Made by a program: the position numbers and the translations under genes
Part shown: positions 21,946 to 33,318 of the stretch, piece by piece
Position numbering within the stretch: position 1 is the stretch's first letter
Layout of the letters: each line of letters begins with the position of its first letter
The notes under the pieces: model-generated
What the model was told of the DNA's origin: nothing
Databases searched by the model: none
The model's input: only the letters and a program-made list of their open reading frames with translations
Assembly (NCBI GenBank): GCA_037042915.1
Contig: CM073203.1
Span: 930,001-994,000, forward strand
DNA: 64,000 nt
DNA from: Auricularia sp. M13
Taxonomy: Eukaryota; Basidiomycota; Agaricomycetes; Auriculariales; Auriculariaceae
Direction of reading: 5' to 3'

Positions 21946-24701
21946 CTAATGATGTGTGAATTCGTCAAGGTCCATCTCGTCCTGCTCCAGTCTGTTGAGT
22001 TCTGCAATTGCCGCCTTCAGACGTGCGACCTTCGCCGTTTTTGTCGGGAGACGACATTTGACGAGCGGAATGCAGTGCTCATCGTTCTGGTCCAGCCCGC
22101 GATAACGATGCCATTCGAGCTCCTGCTCAAGAATGTCGTTGTTCATCTTCATAGAGATGAGTTCCGGGTCCCGGATGCGTTTCGGCCCATATGCGTCGAG
22201 ACGGCACACCCGCTCGTCCCGCTGCAGCTGAGCCTTGCGCTCCTTTTCCTTACGAACCTCTGCCTCAGCCCGCATGTGTTCGATCTCGGCGATGGCTGAT
22301 TTCCGTGCGCGGTCTGCGGAGTCAAGCTTCCGTGCTGCAGCGCGGATGAAAGCCCGAACTGGTGGCGGCTGTCGAGGAATCCAGTCTCCAGTATCGTTCT
22401 GGCGGTACATTCCTTTGGCGTTGAGAATATCATCACTCATGTTGGGTGCCGTGCGATGGGCCTGTCGCATGTAGCCCAGAATTCCTTCGTTACGGTCGTT
22501 TGTCGAGGGGAAGAACAGCCGGTCCAGGTCCAGCTCAGAAACAGAGGCAAGCGCACCATCAGAGGCAAACTCCGTCATAAAGGACTCCTCCAGCTTGTCG
22601 ACAGCGCCAGTAACAAGTGCTGAGAAGACTTCGTTCAGACAGGGCAGCCGATCTGCCTGGAACATGCAAAGAATGGCGTAGATGATGTCCTTGTCCTCGA
22701 AGGGGCAGCCCCGCAAGACAGCGTCTTTGTGGGAGTAATCTGGCGATGCCTGGGTGACGAGGGAAGGGTTGGCGGCCAACTTTCGTAGGTGAGCCTTGAG
22801 CTCGTGATGCAGCGGGCCAAGATCGATCGCGTTTGTTCCCGACGTGCGCGCGATTGCAACGTATGGCTGCGTGGCACACTGCCCAAGTAGAGCAAGTGCT
22901 GCACACTCAGTAAGTGTAGGGCCGTCCTGCAATGCGTCCCAGATGTTCTGCTCGAAGTTTGTGAAGCCAGCAACCTTCTTCTTCCAATAAATCAGGTTCA
23001 TGAAGTCAAGCAGGTAGTCGTTGTGGAGAATGATGAATCCGCCAGCATGGCAGGTCGCCTGGAATCGATTCCGGTTGGTGTTCGGGAATTGGACGGTCTG
23101 ATCGAGCTGCTCGCGCATAAAGTTGTTGAACGTCCGCTGGTAGCCCTGCTTCAACTCCGAGGCGTTAACCAGAGCACCAAGCATCGCACCAAGCTTAGCA
23201 CCACCGCGTTTGGAGATGCTTTCAGCGCGCTCCTGAGCCGCAGAAGGACCCGCTGCAATAGCAGCAGCGTTGTCCTTGTTCGGCATGAGGAGCGGTCCTT
23301 GGACTCCCGCCAAATCCCAGTAAGCCATCATCCGCTCGTTGCCAGCAACAACCATATTGAGTTCCTTGTGCATGGCGCACCCAAACCATAGCCAGAGGTC
23401 GATAGAAGCCTGCTGCTCGGGTGGGAGTGCGGCAAAACAGTCACAGCCGATCTGGATCGCAACGTCGTCGAGCCCGTGCTGGTGTAGTCGTTCCCGCTCC
23501 GCATCCGACAGGGCGTCCCAGGCAGCCTTTCCACCTGCGCGGCGAATCACCTCGGTGGCCACACGAGCTGTTAGCGCCTGGTAATGGTCCTGAGGCAGCT
23601 CGGAAAGTGCAGCAGTGCCTCGGGCAAGGCGGTCCACGCGCTGTTTGAGAGCCCTGAGCTTCCGGCCGGTCAACTTCATCTCCGAAGCATGGTCCGAGTT
23701 GGTGCCCACAGCAAGCGAGAGAATGTCATTCATTGACACGAGCTTCCGTATTGCCAGTGGGGATTGGTTCCAGACGGTGCGGAAATCTTCGAGCTTGGCC
23801 TCCAGGTCGTCAACTTGTTTATCGGCAGTATGAGAGTGCTGCTTGTCCATGCCAATAAAAGACGTCTTGCACTGCCCGTTCTGGTCTTTCACAGATAGAT
23901 GGCTGGCCTGGTAGTGCTGATTGCGGTCTGTAGTGCCGTCAGACATGATGGAGAACCCTGAAAAGTACCGGATTTAGCTGGCAACCGGGCGACCAGTCAG
24001 GACTGATACACACCTTTAGCAGTCTGGAGAGAATCAACCACTTGGAGCTTAGCAGCAATAAGCCCTTCCTTGACACAGAGAGCAACGGTCCAGCGAGTGA
24101 AGGACCCTTCAACGGTAAATCCAAAAGCCTCGCAGACACGCTTGACGGTGTAGAAGATATTGGCCATCGCAACGTTGCCGTGGCAGTAGAGATCGCGAAT
24201 CAGGTCACGGATGTTATCAGGGACAACTCCATTGACCTTCATTCGAGCAGTCCGGGATTCAAGCAAACGTTTGGCCAGTCTAGCAGGGCTTATAAGATGA
24301 CCGCCAGTCCTCCACTTGAGCTGCCGAGTAAGCGCAGCCTGGAGACGGTTCCGTTCCTTGCGGGAAGCATTGAGGGACCGTTTGTACTGATCGGCCGCGC
24401 GGGACATCTCGTCCAAGGTGGTAGCAATCTGAGGATCGAGATCTGCCACCGTTGCACGTGCTGTCCGCGCTTCCTGCTTCCACCGGTTTGCGGACCGCTG
24501 GAACGATGACCGCTCCGTTGACAGCTGCTCAAGCTGTGCTTGCTGCTGAACAATGCGCTTCTCTGCAAGAACTAGCTTGGCCGCTGTGAACTCTGCACGC
24601 CTCGGACTGACGCGTGGTACCGGTGGAATGTTCTCCTTATTAGAGGCCGATAGACGTCCATTTTCGCGCCGGGCCTGCTTGGATCGCTTAACACGACCCA
24701 T
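21946..24701 (-). CDS. Agaricomycete repeat-family protein, probable transposase (SDGTT/MHKELN type)
   Basis: Join of 24014..24701 and 21946..23957 on the minus strand, 899 aa; a 56-nt intron (gtgtgt...ttcag) splits a Gly codon. Residues about 30-155 form a predicted coiled coil, preceded by a basic start (MGRVKRSKQARR). Conserved blocks include MSDGTT (Asp236), CDC (401-403), MHKELN (425-430), NKDNAAAI (456-463) and, further on, FFPSTNDRNEGILGYMRQAHR. I recognise this as a family repeated across agaricomycete genomes, often near DUF6589 genes. Its biochemical role is not established. Acidic residues in invariant blocks (SDGTT, NDRNEG) suggest an RNase H-fold transposase, which is inference. 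The frame is intact. No convincing terminal repeats were found. Confidence 0.75.
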
Positions 24702-25171
24702 GCACAATGTTTGCGGTGCCCAGGCGTCAGGATTCGGCGGTACGGATCGGCGGTGCGTGGAGAGCGGAGAGGAAATTGAGACCGAGCAGCTTATGTAAGG
24801 CACGTGCACCGTCAAGTTCATTCCGAATCATGAAATTCTTATTCCTCCGTATCCGCAGCACAATTTATTCTGCAACTTTCTGAGACACTATTTGGGATAT
24901 GGATCTTGATTTCCTAGGCCATAACAGCATTTCTCGTCTGTTCCTCATGTGGGAATACGATGCAGGAGGTAAACCAAGACTTACGGCTGTGATTTAACAC
25001 CTAGCATCTCAAGTACCATTTACACCCGTAATTATCAGGCATCAATTTGAATTTATTTCGCGCTGTAGGAGTTATCATAGGCCCTGGACAGTCGCCTCAT
25101 ACGGAGGAAGCCGGCCGGAAGTAAATGACCTGGCGGGGATTTCACGTCCCCACGGTTCTGGTCGAGATGCA
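24702..25171. other. Intergenic, AT-rich
   Basis: Holds the upstream region of the 899-aa gene and the flank of the 7.1 kb element. No gene or clear promoter motif. Confidence 0.4.
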
Positions 25172-25180
25172 CGTTCCTCG
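25172..25180 (+). repeat. Left 9-bp target-site duplication of the 7.1 kb element
   Basis: cgttcctcg, identical to 32254-32262 in direct orientation, exactly at the border of the inverted ends. An adjoining A on the left would make it 10 bp if the last A of the element is counted. Confidence 0.85.
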
Positions 25181-25262
25181 TAGACTCAACAAAGCCCGCT
25201 CGGCCGCGGCCGAGCGCCCTCGCAGAGGGGCTTATGACAAAGTCCGCCAAATCGGGGACCCA
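25181..25262 (-). repeat. Left terminal inverted repeat
   Basis: Contains the perfect 20-nt palindrome cgctcggccgcggccgagcg near the tip and, inward, ggcggactttgtcat followed by a cctgggtcc-type sequence (read on the minus strand). The outer 47 nt (25181-25227) occur exactly at 37871-37917. Confidence 0.85.
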
Positions 25263-25634
25263 GGATTATAGAATAATTCACTCCCCGTCACATTTGAGTG
25301 CTCAATGAAAATACAAAAGTTGAAGCCAAGAAGCTATATAACCAGCATATATACTTATATTCTTGATAACCCTGGCGATTATAGAGATCGAGAGGGTAAG
25401 AGTAGTGCGTTGGATATTCAAAGGGCAGTACTCCTGCTTTTACCTGCGTCCCCAAAACGACTTTCTAGGCCCCAATAATTCATGTTTAATCAACATAAAA
25501 CATATTTGATGACGTTTCCGGGTGTAGGACTGCTCGTTCACTTGTACCGTAGCTGCATGTCCGGAAGGCGAGGTGCCCGGAAGCATTCCCTTCCGTGATC
25601 TTATCGATAACAGTCGCCGTCACCGCGGTCGGCA
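25263..25634. other. Subterminal region and promoter of the DUF6589 gene
   Basis: AT-rich, with no gene. Contains an atatatacttatat stretch near 25348, which could serve as promoter for the gene starting at 25635. Confidence 0.4.
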
Positions 25635-28500
25635 ATGCCACCGCGCCGTACACCTGCAGACGATGACACAGATTATAATGCATCCAAGCAGATCAAGTGG
25701 GAGACGCTCTTCCCAAAGACTCAGCACCCTTCTGCCTTCTTCAAGGCTTGCGCCATTCTCTCGCTCATGTCTTACTTGGACTACACTCCGCGCAGATTCC
25801 TCGATTGGTTCTTTGCGACGGAGCACGCCCCCGTGAAGAAGCGCGCTGGGCAATGTCTAAGTCCCACGGGCGGCATATCTCCGCTGACGGTCTGGCTACA
25901 AAACATCGGAGACCGTTTCGACGGCGGCGCCGCTGCGATCGAAAATGCCATCGATCCCTTTGTAAAGGCCGTTCTACTCCGCGAAAGCACTGCAGCTATC
26001 CAGTGCAAAGACCTCAGCATCCTTCCCGAAGACATGACCCTGTCAAACCTCCTGGCTAGGGTCGGGAACGGCACTGAGAGCATCTCATCTCGTATCTGTA
26101 TGCTTATGCCGCGCTCGGTCTCTTGGCTTCTATATGCGACGTCGGCAGACAACTCATACAGGCGCAAACTACGCCGTCGCACATCCGCTACTTCTGAGGG
26201 CGACAATGGGTTGCCTGCCACTACCGAGGACCATGCTGCGCCCGACGGTGACGGTCCCCAGCTTGCTGATGAGGAGGGCCCCGAGTTTATCGAAGAGGGC
26301 TTGAGCTGGCATGCTGAGTATCCGGGTTTCAGTCGCAACCCATTCATGGTACACTGATCCCTGTTTTGATTGTGTATTGGCTCAAAGCTCACATTCGAGT
26401 AGGCCGTAATCTTTGCTCTTTCGGTCCTGCTCTTTGTCCGAAACCGTGCCACCAATGCGCTACCATTTCTTCTCGGAGTGGTCATGGTTACCCACGGTGC
26501 TAGCGCACGCATAATGTCAACGTTCAGCTGCCTCGGTGCCGTCGTCTCAGCACGCAGTCTAGACCGGTTTCGCGTTCGCATCTCGAAGGATGCAGTTGCG
26601 CGCGCCATACATGCAATAAAGGCGTGTCCGCTCTGGTTCTGGATCATCGACAACATTAATCTATACATTCGACGAGCAGCTCAGCGAATCAACAAGATGA
26701 ACTACATGATCCATGCGACAAACTCGGCGGTAATCTTTCTCCCAAGTCACATTCCCCTCGCTGCGCTCAGTGTTGACGACTTCCTCAAGCTACATGGCAA
26801 GCGTACCTCTGCTGTGCAGAACGACATCCGTCCGACTTCAGAGGACGATTCTCATATGCTCTCGGCGTTTGAGGCCGTTGTAGAACAGTTTCTCGTTGCT
26901 TACTGTCCCGGTTCCGACCGGTGGAGCGATCGGACGACTCTCAAGACACGAGCTGCAGCAACCATGCCATCTGTCGACCCTCTGCCACCCGAAGTCACCG
27001 TCACCTATCCTACTGGTGTGCTTGACGCTAACGAAGGGTCGTACAAAGGAATCATCGACGCAATCGAGCGTCTCAGGAAGCGCTTGCATTTGTCCGACGA
27101 CGACTGGGCTAAGCACCTTCGCGTAGGGGCTGGAGACTATCTCACATCACGAAACATCCGTGGAGCTCAGTATCTGCGCCAGTACGAGCAGAGCTCGTCT
27201 GAACGACTCGACACTATTCTTCCGCAATCACAGCTCTTCCATTTCGCCATGCGTGCTGCCGACGTCATTCATTCTGAGCACCTGGGTGACTCAGTCAATG
27301 ATCCAGGCTCTCTCTCGCGACAGAAGGACCTGCTACACCGCACCTACGACGTCAACAAGGTGGACTACGCGAATGCGAAGGCGCTGATACGACATTCTCT
27401 CATTGCTCGTATTCTGCACTGCGTTATGGTTCTCAAAGGATTCAAATCCTGGTCTGCTCTCAGCAAATGGCGCCCAGACTACGAGGATCTCCATTCAACT
27501 GCTAAGACTGTTGTTCGCCAGTACGCAACGGTCCGTGCGGCCGAAAAGGCCCAAGACGCTGGCGACGATGTTCTCGCACACACAATCTACTTCATCATCG
27601 ACTCATTGCGCTTTTGCGAGTTTGAATCTGCGGTTTCTCATGGTGACGCTGGCCGAATCCTTGTTGTGCTCAAGTACTGGGCATTCGACTTTCGAGGCGC
27701 TCGCAGCCACAACTATGCGCGAGAATGCGTGGAGATTCTTTTACGATGGCGACATGAGCTTAATGATGACATGCGGAAGATGTGGGCAGCATCGTGGTTC
27801 GTGAATCGCTGGGGAAAAGCAGGTCGCTTTATTGCGAGCGATTTGTACCTCGAACAACTCAACTACTATGTGAAGGTGAGCAGCCAACAGTTCTTTGACA
27901 GGTTAATAAATGCTGTCTGAATAGGTTGTTCATCTGGCCGACGGAAGCGGCGCCAACATCCAGAACATCATCGCCAAGGGGTCGTCGTGCGTTGAGGCGC
28001 TCAGCGCACTCTCAGAGGCAGTCTCTCAATTCGTTGGCGTTGAGCAAGCCCACCGTAAGCACAAGGAAGCACAATTCAATCGCGATCTCGAGGTGCTTGT
28101 GCTCAACATGCAGAACGCTGCTCTACACACGCTCACCCGAGAATCCCATCGATCATTGCCTCTGCAAGAGAAACCCCGATCGTCGAAGCCCCCTAAGGGC
28201 CTACAGGTCCCTCAGCGGCCCAAGTCTACAATCAACAGCCTATTCAACAAAGGGATGGAAAGTTGGAACGGGAAGTTCGAGGAATTCCTCGACGAGACTA
28301 CCTGGGATCCCGCGCTGGGTCCGGCGTCTGACCAGATGCGCAACCAGGCTGAACCATCTCAACTGGGCGCAGAAGACCTAGCAATCGAAGCTCACGGGTA
28401 CGCTGGCAGTTCCGATCCCGTTTGCGATGGGTTTGGGGGAGTTGGAGGTCTGAATGAGTTCGATGGCGGGCCAACGGCTAACGAACAGAACGACTCATAG
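25635..28500 (+). CDS. DUF6589-type protein, candidate transposase
   Basis: Join(25635..26348, 26403..27875, 27925..28500), 920 aa; three phase-0 exons and introns of 54 and 49 nt. The central part matches what I know of the DUF6589 family of agaricomycetes: WFWIIDNINLYIRRAAQRIN (Asp321), GAGDYLTSRNI (Asp483), HGDAGRILVVLKYW (Asp653) and SHNYARECVEIL (Glu679), with STINSLFNKGMESWNGKF in the third exon. Function is unknown in the literature as I know it. It lies inside an element with target-site duplications, so I infer it is the transposase, with Asp321, Asp483 and Glu679 as candidate acidic triad. The tail is hydrophilic and disordered. No frameshift is present. It faces the helicase gene, tail to tail. 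Confidence 0.8.
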
Positions 28501-28635
28501 TTTAGGCCAATATGCATTGCATGATGTACTCTGAATTAGATTGTGTACTTACTTTTGTTTGCATTCATACGCCCTTCAGGTTAATCATGGCTCGTTGCAT
28601 CAAGTAGACAGTGCTGTACTGAGAGATGAAGCTAT

Positions 28636-31600
28636 TCATTGTGCATTATCGCGAGTGTTATCATACATTGGATAGTTTGGTGGATGAGTGTTTGACTGGA
28701 AATGATTGTGGGGAGTACTGTAGAGGTACGGCGGCGGGGGTGGCTGACGACCGCTGTTATCCACGTGCAGCAAGTATTGCTGACTAGACGGTGGTGTGGG
28801 GAGGTAGGAATTATATGGAGTGGAGTAGGGATTATACGATCTGGTCATGGTCAACGGACGCTGGGATAGGTGCTGCTGTACGAATGGAGAGTCCTGCGGT
28901 GAGATCGGCAGTGGCTGCGCGTAGTCCATCACATTGCCAGTGCCATTCTGGTGGCCGAGAAAGTTGAGCCCAGGATTGGGCGGTGGAAAGGTGCCCCTGA
29001 CATACGCATGCCAATGCGGCGGCGGGGCTTGAGGGAATGGCGAACGTGCGGCTCCGGACCCCACGTGCATCATCGGCGACGCGTGGTGATTAATCCCAGC
29101 AATGGATGCAGGACGGGACTCCAGCATCTGCGGAGTAATACTGAACGCGTAGCTGGACACGCCGGGTGCTGGGAGTTGGGGTGGTGCTGATGCAAAGGGG
29201 TCGTCCGACGCGACATGCAGACGACGCGCGTGATCAAGCACCGGACTATCTGCAAATCGCAGCTGGCGCGGTCCAAGGCTTGGTGAGTCCGGTATCTCAG
29301 AGCCGCGAGGAGTGTCCATGAGCATAGCAGGAGCGGGCGTCCCGCCTGCCCTGCCTTGCGAGTCGTACCGAGCGCGCGAAGGTGTTGACGGTTGCGCCGG
29401 ACCTGTGTCATGCACGGAAACGTCCCCTCCTGTTGCATTGCGCGAGGGTGTAAGAGGATCAGGTCCAGAGGCTGCGGCAGCACGCATCTGAAGCGGCGCA
29501 TTGTTGCGAGGATGTGGCGTGTTGCTGCGAACTAGATAACACGGGGAACAATTAGTGAATGTAAAATACGTTGATGAGACCATTTAATTACCGGGTTGGA
29601 CTGCAGCGGCATCCAGACGGGTGCGCTTCGTGGCTCGTCGAGCAGAGGCAGGCGTGGCGCGCGGACTGTGCAGGTGCGGTACAGTTGTGACCCACGCTGT
29701 GAGAACGGCGACTGCACCGTCAATCTCTGCGGGCCTCGCGAGATCCCATGTTATTTTTCGACGAATATCGGCCACGGTAATGGTGGCAAGATTGGCGAAA
29801 TGCTCTGAGTTCTTGCAGAGCTGGTTGACAACGGCGTCAGGCATGACGGACTGAGCACTGGTCAACAAGCCACATTCCGTCTCTGCATACCGTGACCTCC
29901 AGGCCAGTAGTCGGTCATACAGGTCGTCCACATGTTCCTGCAAGACGGAGCGTTGCATGTTGCGCGCGACACGACGAGACGGTGTGGACGGAGCAGACGG
30001 TTGGGATTGGCCAACAATAGAAACCGAATCGGCGGACCTGTCAGAGTCCGATTGCGCGCTCGCATTGGACGCAGCGTCGTCGGCGACGTCTACAGGTTCC
30101 GAAGGCTGTGATGAACGTAGCGGTCGCAGAAAGTCGTTCTTGAACTTTCCAAAGCGTGTGTCGTCCTCAGGTACAGAGTGAATGAGATTTAGCAGCTCGG
30201 GATTGCAGACCCAGCATTTCCCGCACTTCTCTCCGGGCGGTGGCACGGGGCGGACATTGAGTACAAGCCAGATGGCGTCAAAGCGCAACTTCTGCGCTCT
30301 CCGGCCAGTGACAGGGGTATCGGACATGTCGAGAGTTGTGTAGACCGTCAACCCGGTATCGGGGCGGAATTCCTGCTCGACGAAACGGTGTGCGCAAAGC
30401 CGCTCAGCATGTCCAGACCAGCCCAGATTGATAAATGCCACCAAGGACTTGGACAGCTTCTCGCGCAGCTTTGTCCATTTTGCAGGCTCGAGTTTCTTCT
30501 TCTTTGGTGGACGCCCGCGAAGGCGAGCGACGGCCGGAACAGCGGCAGGAATAGGTGGCGGTGGCGGAGGCACAAAGGCGTAGTCAGGAGCAAATAATAT
30601 GCAGACTCCCTGCGTGGCGGGGTCTCTGCCGGTGCGACCCCACCGCTGAGAGAGGTTTGGCATGGTGAGAACAGCACCGTCAGCCTTCTGGTGTCGGCCC
30701 TTGACGTCGAAGACGGCACAGTATTCAATATCTCCGATGTTACACCCCATGCCAGCAGCATCCGTTGCACATAGAATGCGGGTGTTCCCAGACGCGAATG
30801 CATCCCATGTAGTTGCCTTCATGTTCGTGGACGCTACCGACGAGTACGGCAGTGCAGCAGAAGCACGCATGTTGGACGGGAGGCAGCGGTCAATTGTCCG
30901 ACATCCCCCAATGCAGTCACCGATCTGGTAGAAATAGAACAGAGACTTTGGAATAGCTGATCTCGGGGTCTCGGAATGCAGAGTGTCAGGGATGAGAGAA
31001 AGAGCTGCCATGACATCCGAAGAGACCTTCGGCCTGTGGGCCACGATATAAGCCAATGTCCGCCGAGAAACACCGAGGTCCATGCCAAAAAACGGCCGGC
31101 AGCCATACCGGAATGTGCTCCAGAGGATAGAAAAGCTCGCTGTGTTGAGAGTAGCCGACAGCGAGACGAAGGGGATATCCTGACCGGTGAACGAGCGCAG
31201 CCGATCGAGAAAACCGTACGCTTCGCGGAATGACTTAGCCCATTCAGCTACGACATGGGCTTCATCGACGAAGACAGCCGCAAGAAACTTGCGAAATCGC
31301 GGATTACTGAGGAGGTCTGTGATGCGCTGCGTGAGCGACAGCTCAGGAGAAATGTATACCAATTGCCGCTGTCCTCGCGCAACAGCGGCAAATTCTGCGT
31401 CGGCTTCTGCTGTAGTCAAGTCCTCGTTGATTGTGCATGCTGAGAGTCCCTTGGCCTTTGCCTGCGCAACCTATACAGAAATGAGAGCTGTAATTGACTG
31501 TCGGGAGAGCATATACACACCTGATCATACTCAAGTGCCTTCAGCGGACAGATTACGACGACGACGCCCCGAGGATTCAGGCAAGCGGTGCCCTCAATTA

Positions 31601-31862
31601 TAAGACTTTTTCCGTAGCCAGTTCCAGCGATATAAATGCCATCGAAGCGCTGGTCAATGCGCTGTATCATTGTGGCCTGTTCATCGCTAACGGAGAAGGA
31701 CAGCGACAAGTCGCGCTGCAGCCTGTGCTGTATTTCGGCCAGGGTGAAGCGCGGCGACTGGTAGACACCGTCAACAGGCCTTCGCCTTGTGCGGCGAGCG
31801 GGTTGTGGCGGAGTACGAGCTGCACCAGGTGCGGCGGGCGAGTCGGGTGCATTGGGCGTCAT
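28636..31862 (-). CDS. RecQ-like DEAH-box DNA helicase with disordered C-terminal tail
   Basis: Exons 31521..31862, 29592..31470 and 28636..29531, 1,038 aa; introns of 50 and 60 nt, phases consistent. Motif I is GTGYGKS (80-86), then VVVVICPLKALEYDQ, VYISPEL, VDEAHVV (DEAH 183-186) and SLSATL (217-222). In the C-terminal RecA lobe come ILCATDAAGMGCNIG and QRWGRTGRD (389-397, motif VI). RKLR/CxxC-like residues follow (CGKCWVC), then a Ser/Asp-rich segment. The last exon is a roughly 300-residue Pro/Ser/Gln/Asn/Tyr-rich tail (SQQYLLHVDNSG..., YPMYDNTRDNAQ). The motif order is that of RecQ/Sgs1 3'-5' helicases. The usual winged-helix and HRDC domains are not evident. Location inside the 7.1 kb element implies a role in its mobility or in replication of its intermediates (inference). 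Confidence 0.88.
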
Positions 31863-32179
31863 CCGCAGCGCGCGCGACCAGCACCCGCACCGCAGAAAGC
31901 CCGAATGCGCAGAAAAGACGAAGGCTAGCGCCTGGCAGAGGTCCTAGGCGCGTAAAGCGAGCGCGAAAATGGCGATTAAAGAGCTCTGAAATTAGCAATA
32001 CGTCGAGTGCAGGGAGAGTGTGGCGCGGAATCAGAGCCAACTTCCGTCGCGTCAGGACCCCGTTCAGTTGCACCGACCCACTTAAAAATTATGCAGATCT
32101 ATTGGAAAAGGTCTTGGGTATATTTTATTTCTATTATACGACCGGATACAAGTTTTCGCTGGAGCGCTAGAGCTATGAA
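31863..32179. other. Promoter / subterminal region of the helicase gene
   Basis: No gene. AT-rich stretch tatattttatttctattatacg near 32118-32140, then the right terminal repeat. Confidence 0.4.
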
Positions 32180-32253
32180 CCTGGGTCCCCCGTTTGGCGG
32201 ACTTTGTCACAAACCCCTCCGGCCACCAGCCGGAGGGTTTGGTTCCGAATCTA
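32180..32253 (+). repeat. Right terminal inverted repeat
   Basis: Starts cctgggtccc, shares tttggcggactttgtca with the left end, and carries the hairpin ccctccggc-cacca-gccggaggg. It ends ggttccgaatcta. The terminal 25 nt (32229-32253) occur exactly, inverted, at 37844-37868. Confidence 0.85.
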
Positions 32254-32262
32254 CGTTCCTCG
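32254..32262 (+). repeat. Right 9-bp target-site duplication
   Basis: cgttcctcg, an exact direct copy of 25172-25180. Confidence 0.85.
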
Positions 32263-32457
32263 CTTGGCGGAAGCTGTCCAACAACGTCCGGCTCCGGCCC
32301 GAACATGCTCTTCCGCGGACTCCGACATCAGTCCTTTGCTTCCTACTCTCGCAAGCTTCGTAGATGAGACCGGCCGACAGAGGGCTAGCAAGGGCGTAAA
32401 GATACCATACTATATGTGTATGAATTTGGAAATAATTACCTCGCGTACCAGGGCGTA

Positions 32458-33206
32458 TACCATCCGACACCGGGAAGTGAGATACTTTCTGATATCTCGC
32501 TACTGAGACTTACCCTTCCCTCCGGACTTTTTGCATCGCATTCCCAGGCATAAAATACAGGGGGGTAGACGTTTTTCCGGAGGGGAAATGTGCAGAGGAC
32601 GGCGAGCAAAGCAATACACCAGGAAGTGAAACATTTCGGAAGCATCTGATGCATCAGCAATCGACGCTCGGCCGCTCGGAAGTCATTTCGTCCCCACTAG
32701 GAGTCTTCAAGAAAACGACAAAGGCGTCAATATTGTATCCTCAACAGCTACCATGAAATACCTGAAGTCTTCAATGCACTTCCGGGCGCGAACTTCGAGG
32801 CTATAAAAGGTACCGAGCTCTGTTCCGAGCTTCCGAACATCGAGCTGGCTACCCCGTTGAGCATCCAACTGCGTTTGAGCCACATACACGCAAATCCAGC
32901 CTCTTGTAGGTTGTAAATACACATTATAAACCATATTGAAGAGGTGGGAGGGGTCAGGGCGTAGGGGGAGGCGTGGGTTGCAAATGGCAGACGGCGTACA
33001 CCACCATCCACACGACGGCAACGGCTCTGGTCACCGCTGCAAAGCCGTTTTCCCATCGGACACTTCAATGTTAGGTAGCCTACCCATTTCTGCATGCGTC
33101 TATAACAGCTCAAGTGTCCACGACGTGTGTGTGGCGCGCTGAAGACGGAAAAGTGCGGAATATTTCACTTCCCAGGGGGTCTTTCACTTCCCGGTGTCGG
33201 ATGGTA
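32458..33206. mobile_element. MITE-like element, 749 bp
   Basis: Perfect 23-nt inverted termini (32458-32480 and 33184-33206) that begin taccatccgacaccgggaa. TA at both ends could be a Tc1/mariner-type TA target duplication. Subterminal gaagtgaaa words recur near 32622 and, inverted, near 33164. An internal hairpin (ttccctccgga / tccggaggggaa) lies at 32516-32587. No coding capacity. Confidence 0.78.
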
Positions 33207-33318
33207 CTGAGTCATGACAAGCGCAAAAATTGAGTTCAGCAAGATTCGTGACAGGAAAATCGGTCCAAATGAATCGTACATGTTGCAAACATCCTGCGCT
33301 ATTTCTACATAGCATAGG

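Larger units (their letters stand above)
25181..32253. mobile_element. 7.1 kb TIR element with DUF6589 protein and RecQ-like helicase
   Basis: Ends are related inverted repeats. The left (25181-25262) reads outward ...ttgttgagtcta; the right (32180-32253) reads ...ggttccgaatcta. Both contain the block tttggcggactttgtca at the inner side and a GC-rich hairpin at the outer side. Perfect 9-bp direct repeats (cgttcctcg) flank it. A 74-bp miniature with the same two ends and a different 9-bp duplication lies at 37844. Cargo: two convergent intact genes 135 bp apart at their stops. Known comparisons: a 9-11 bp duplication is typical of Mutator-like elements, 8 bp of hAT and Zisupton, none for Helitrons. 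Assignment to any superfamily is open. Confidence 0.85.

Noticed and set aside
21700-25136. tccccgccag inverted pair as terminal repeats of the 899-aa gene
   Set aside because: Only ten bases match and no target-site duplication accompanies them.
25181-32253. Helitron interpretation of the helicase-bearing element
   Set aside because: It has inverted ends and 9-bp target duplications, encodes no Rep/HUH motif, and the helicase is RecQ-like rather than Pif1-like.
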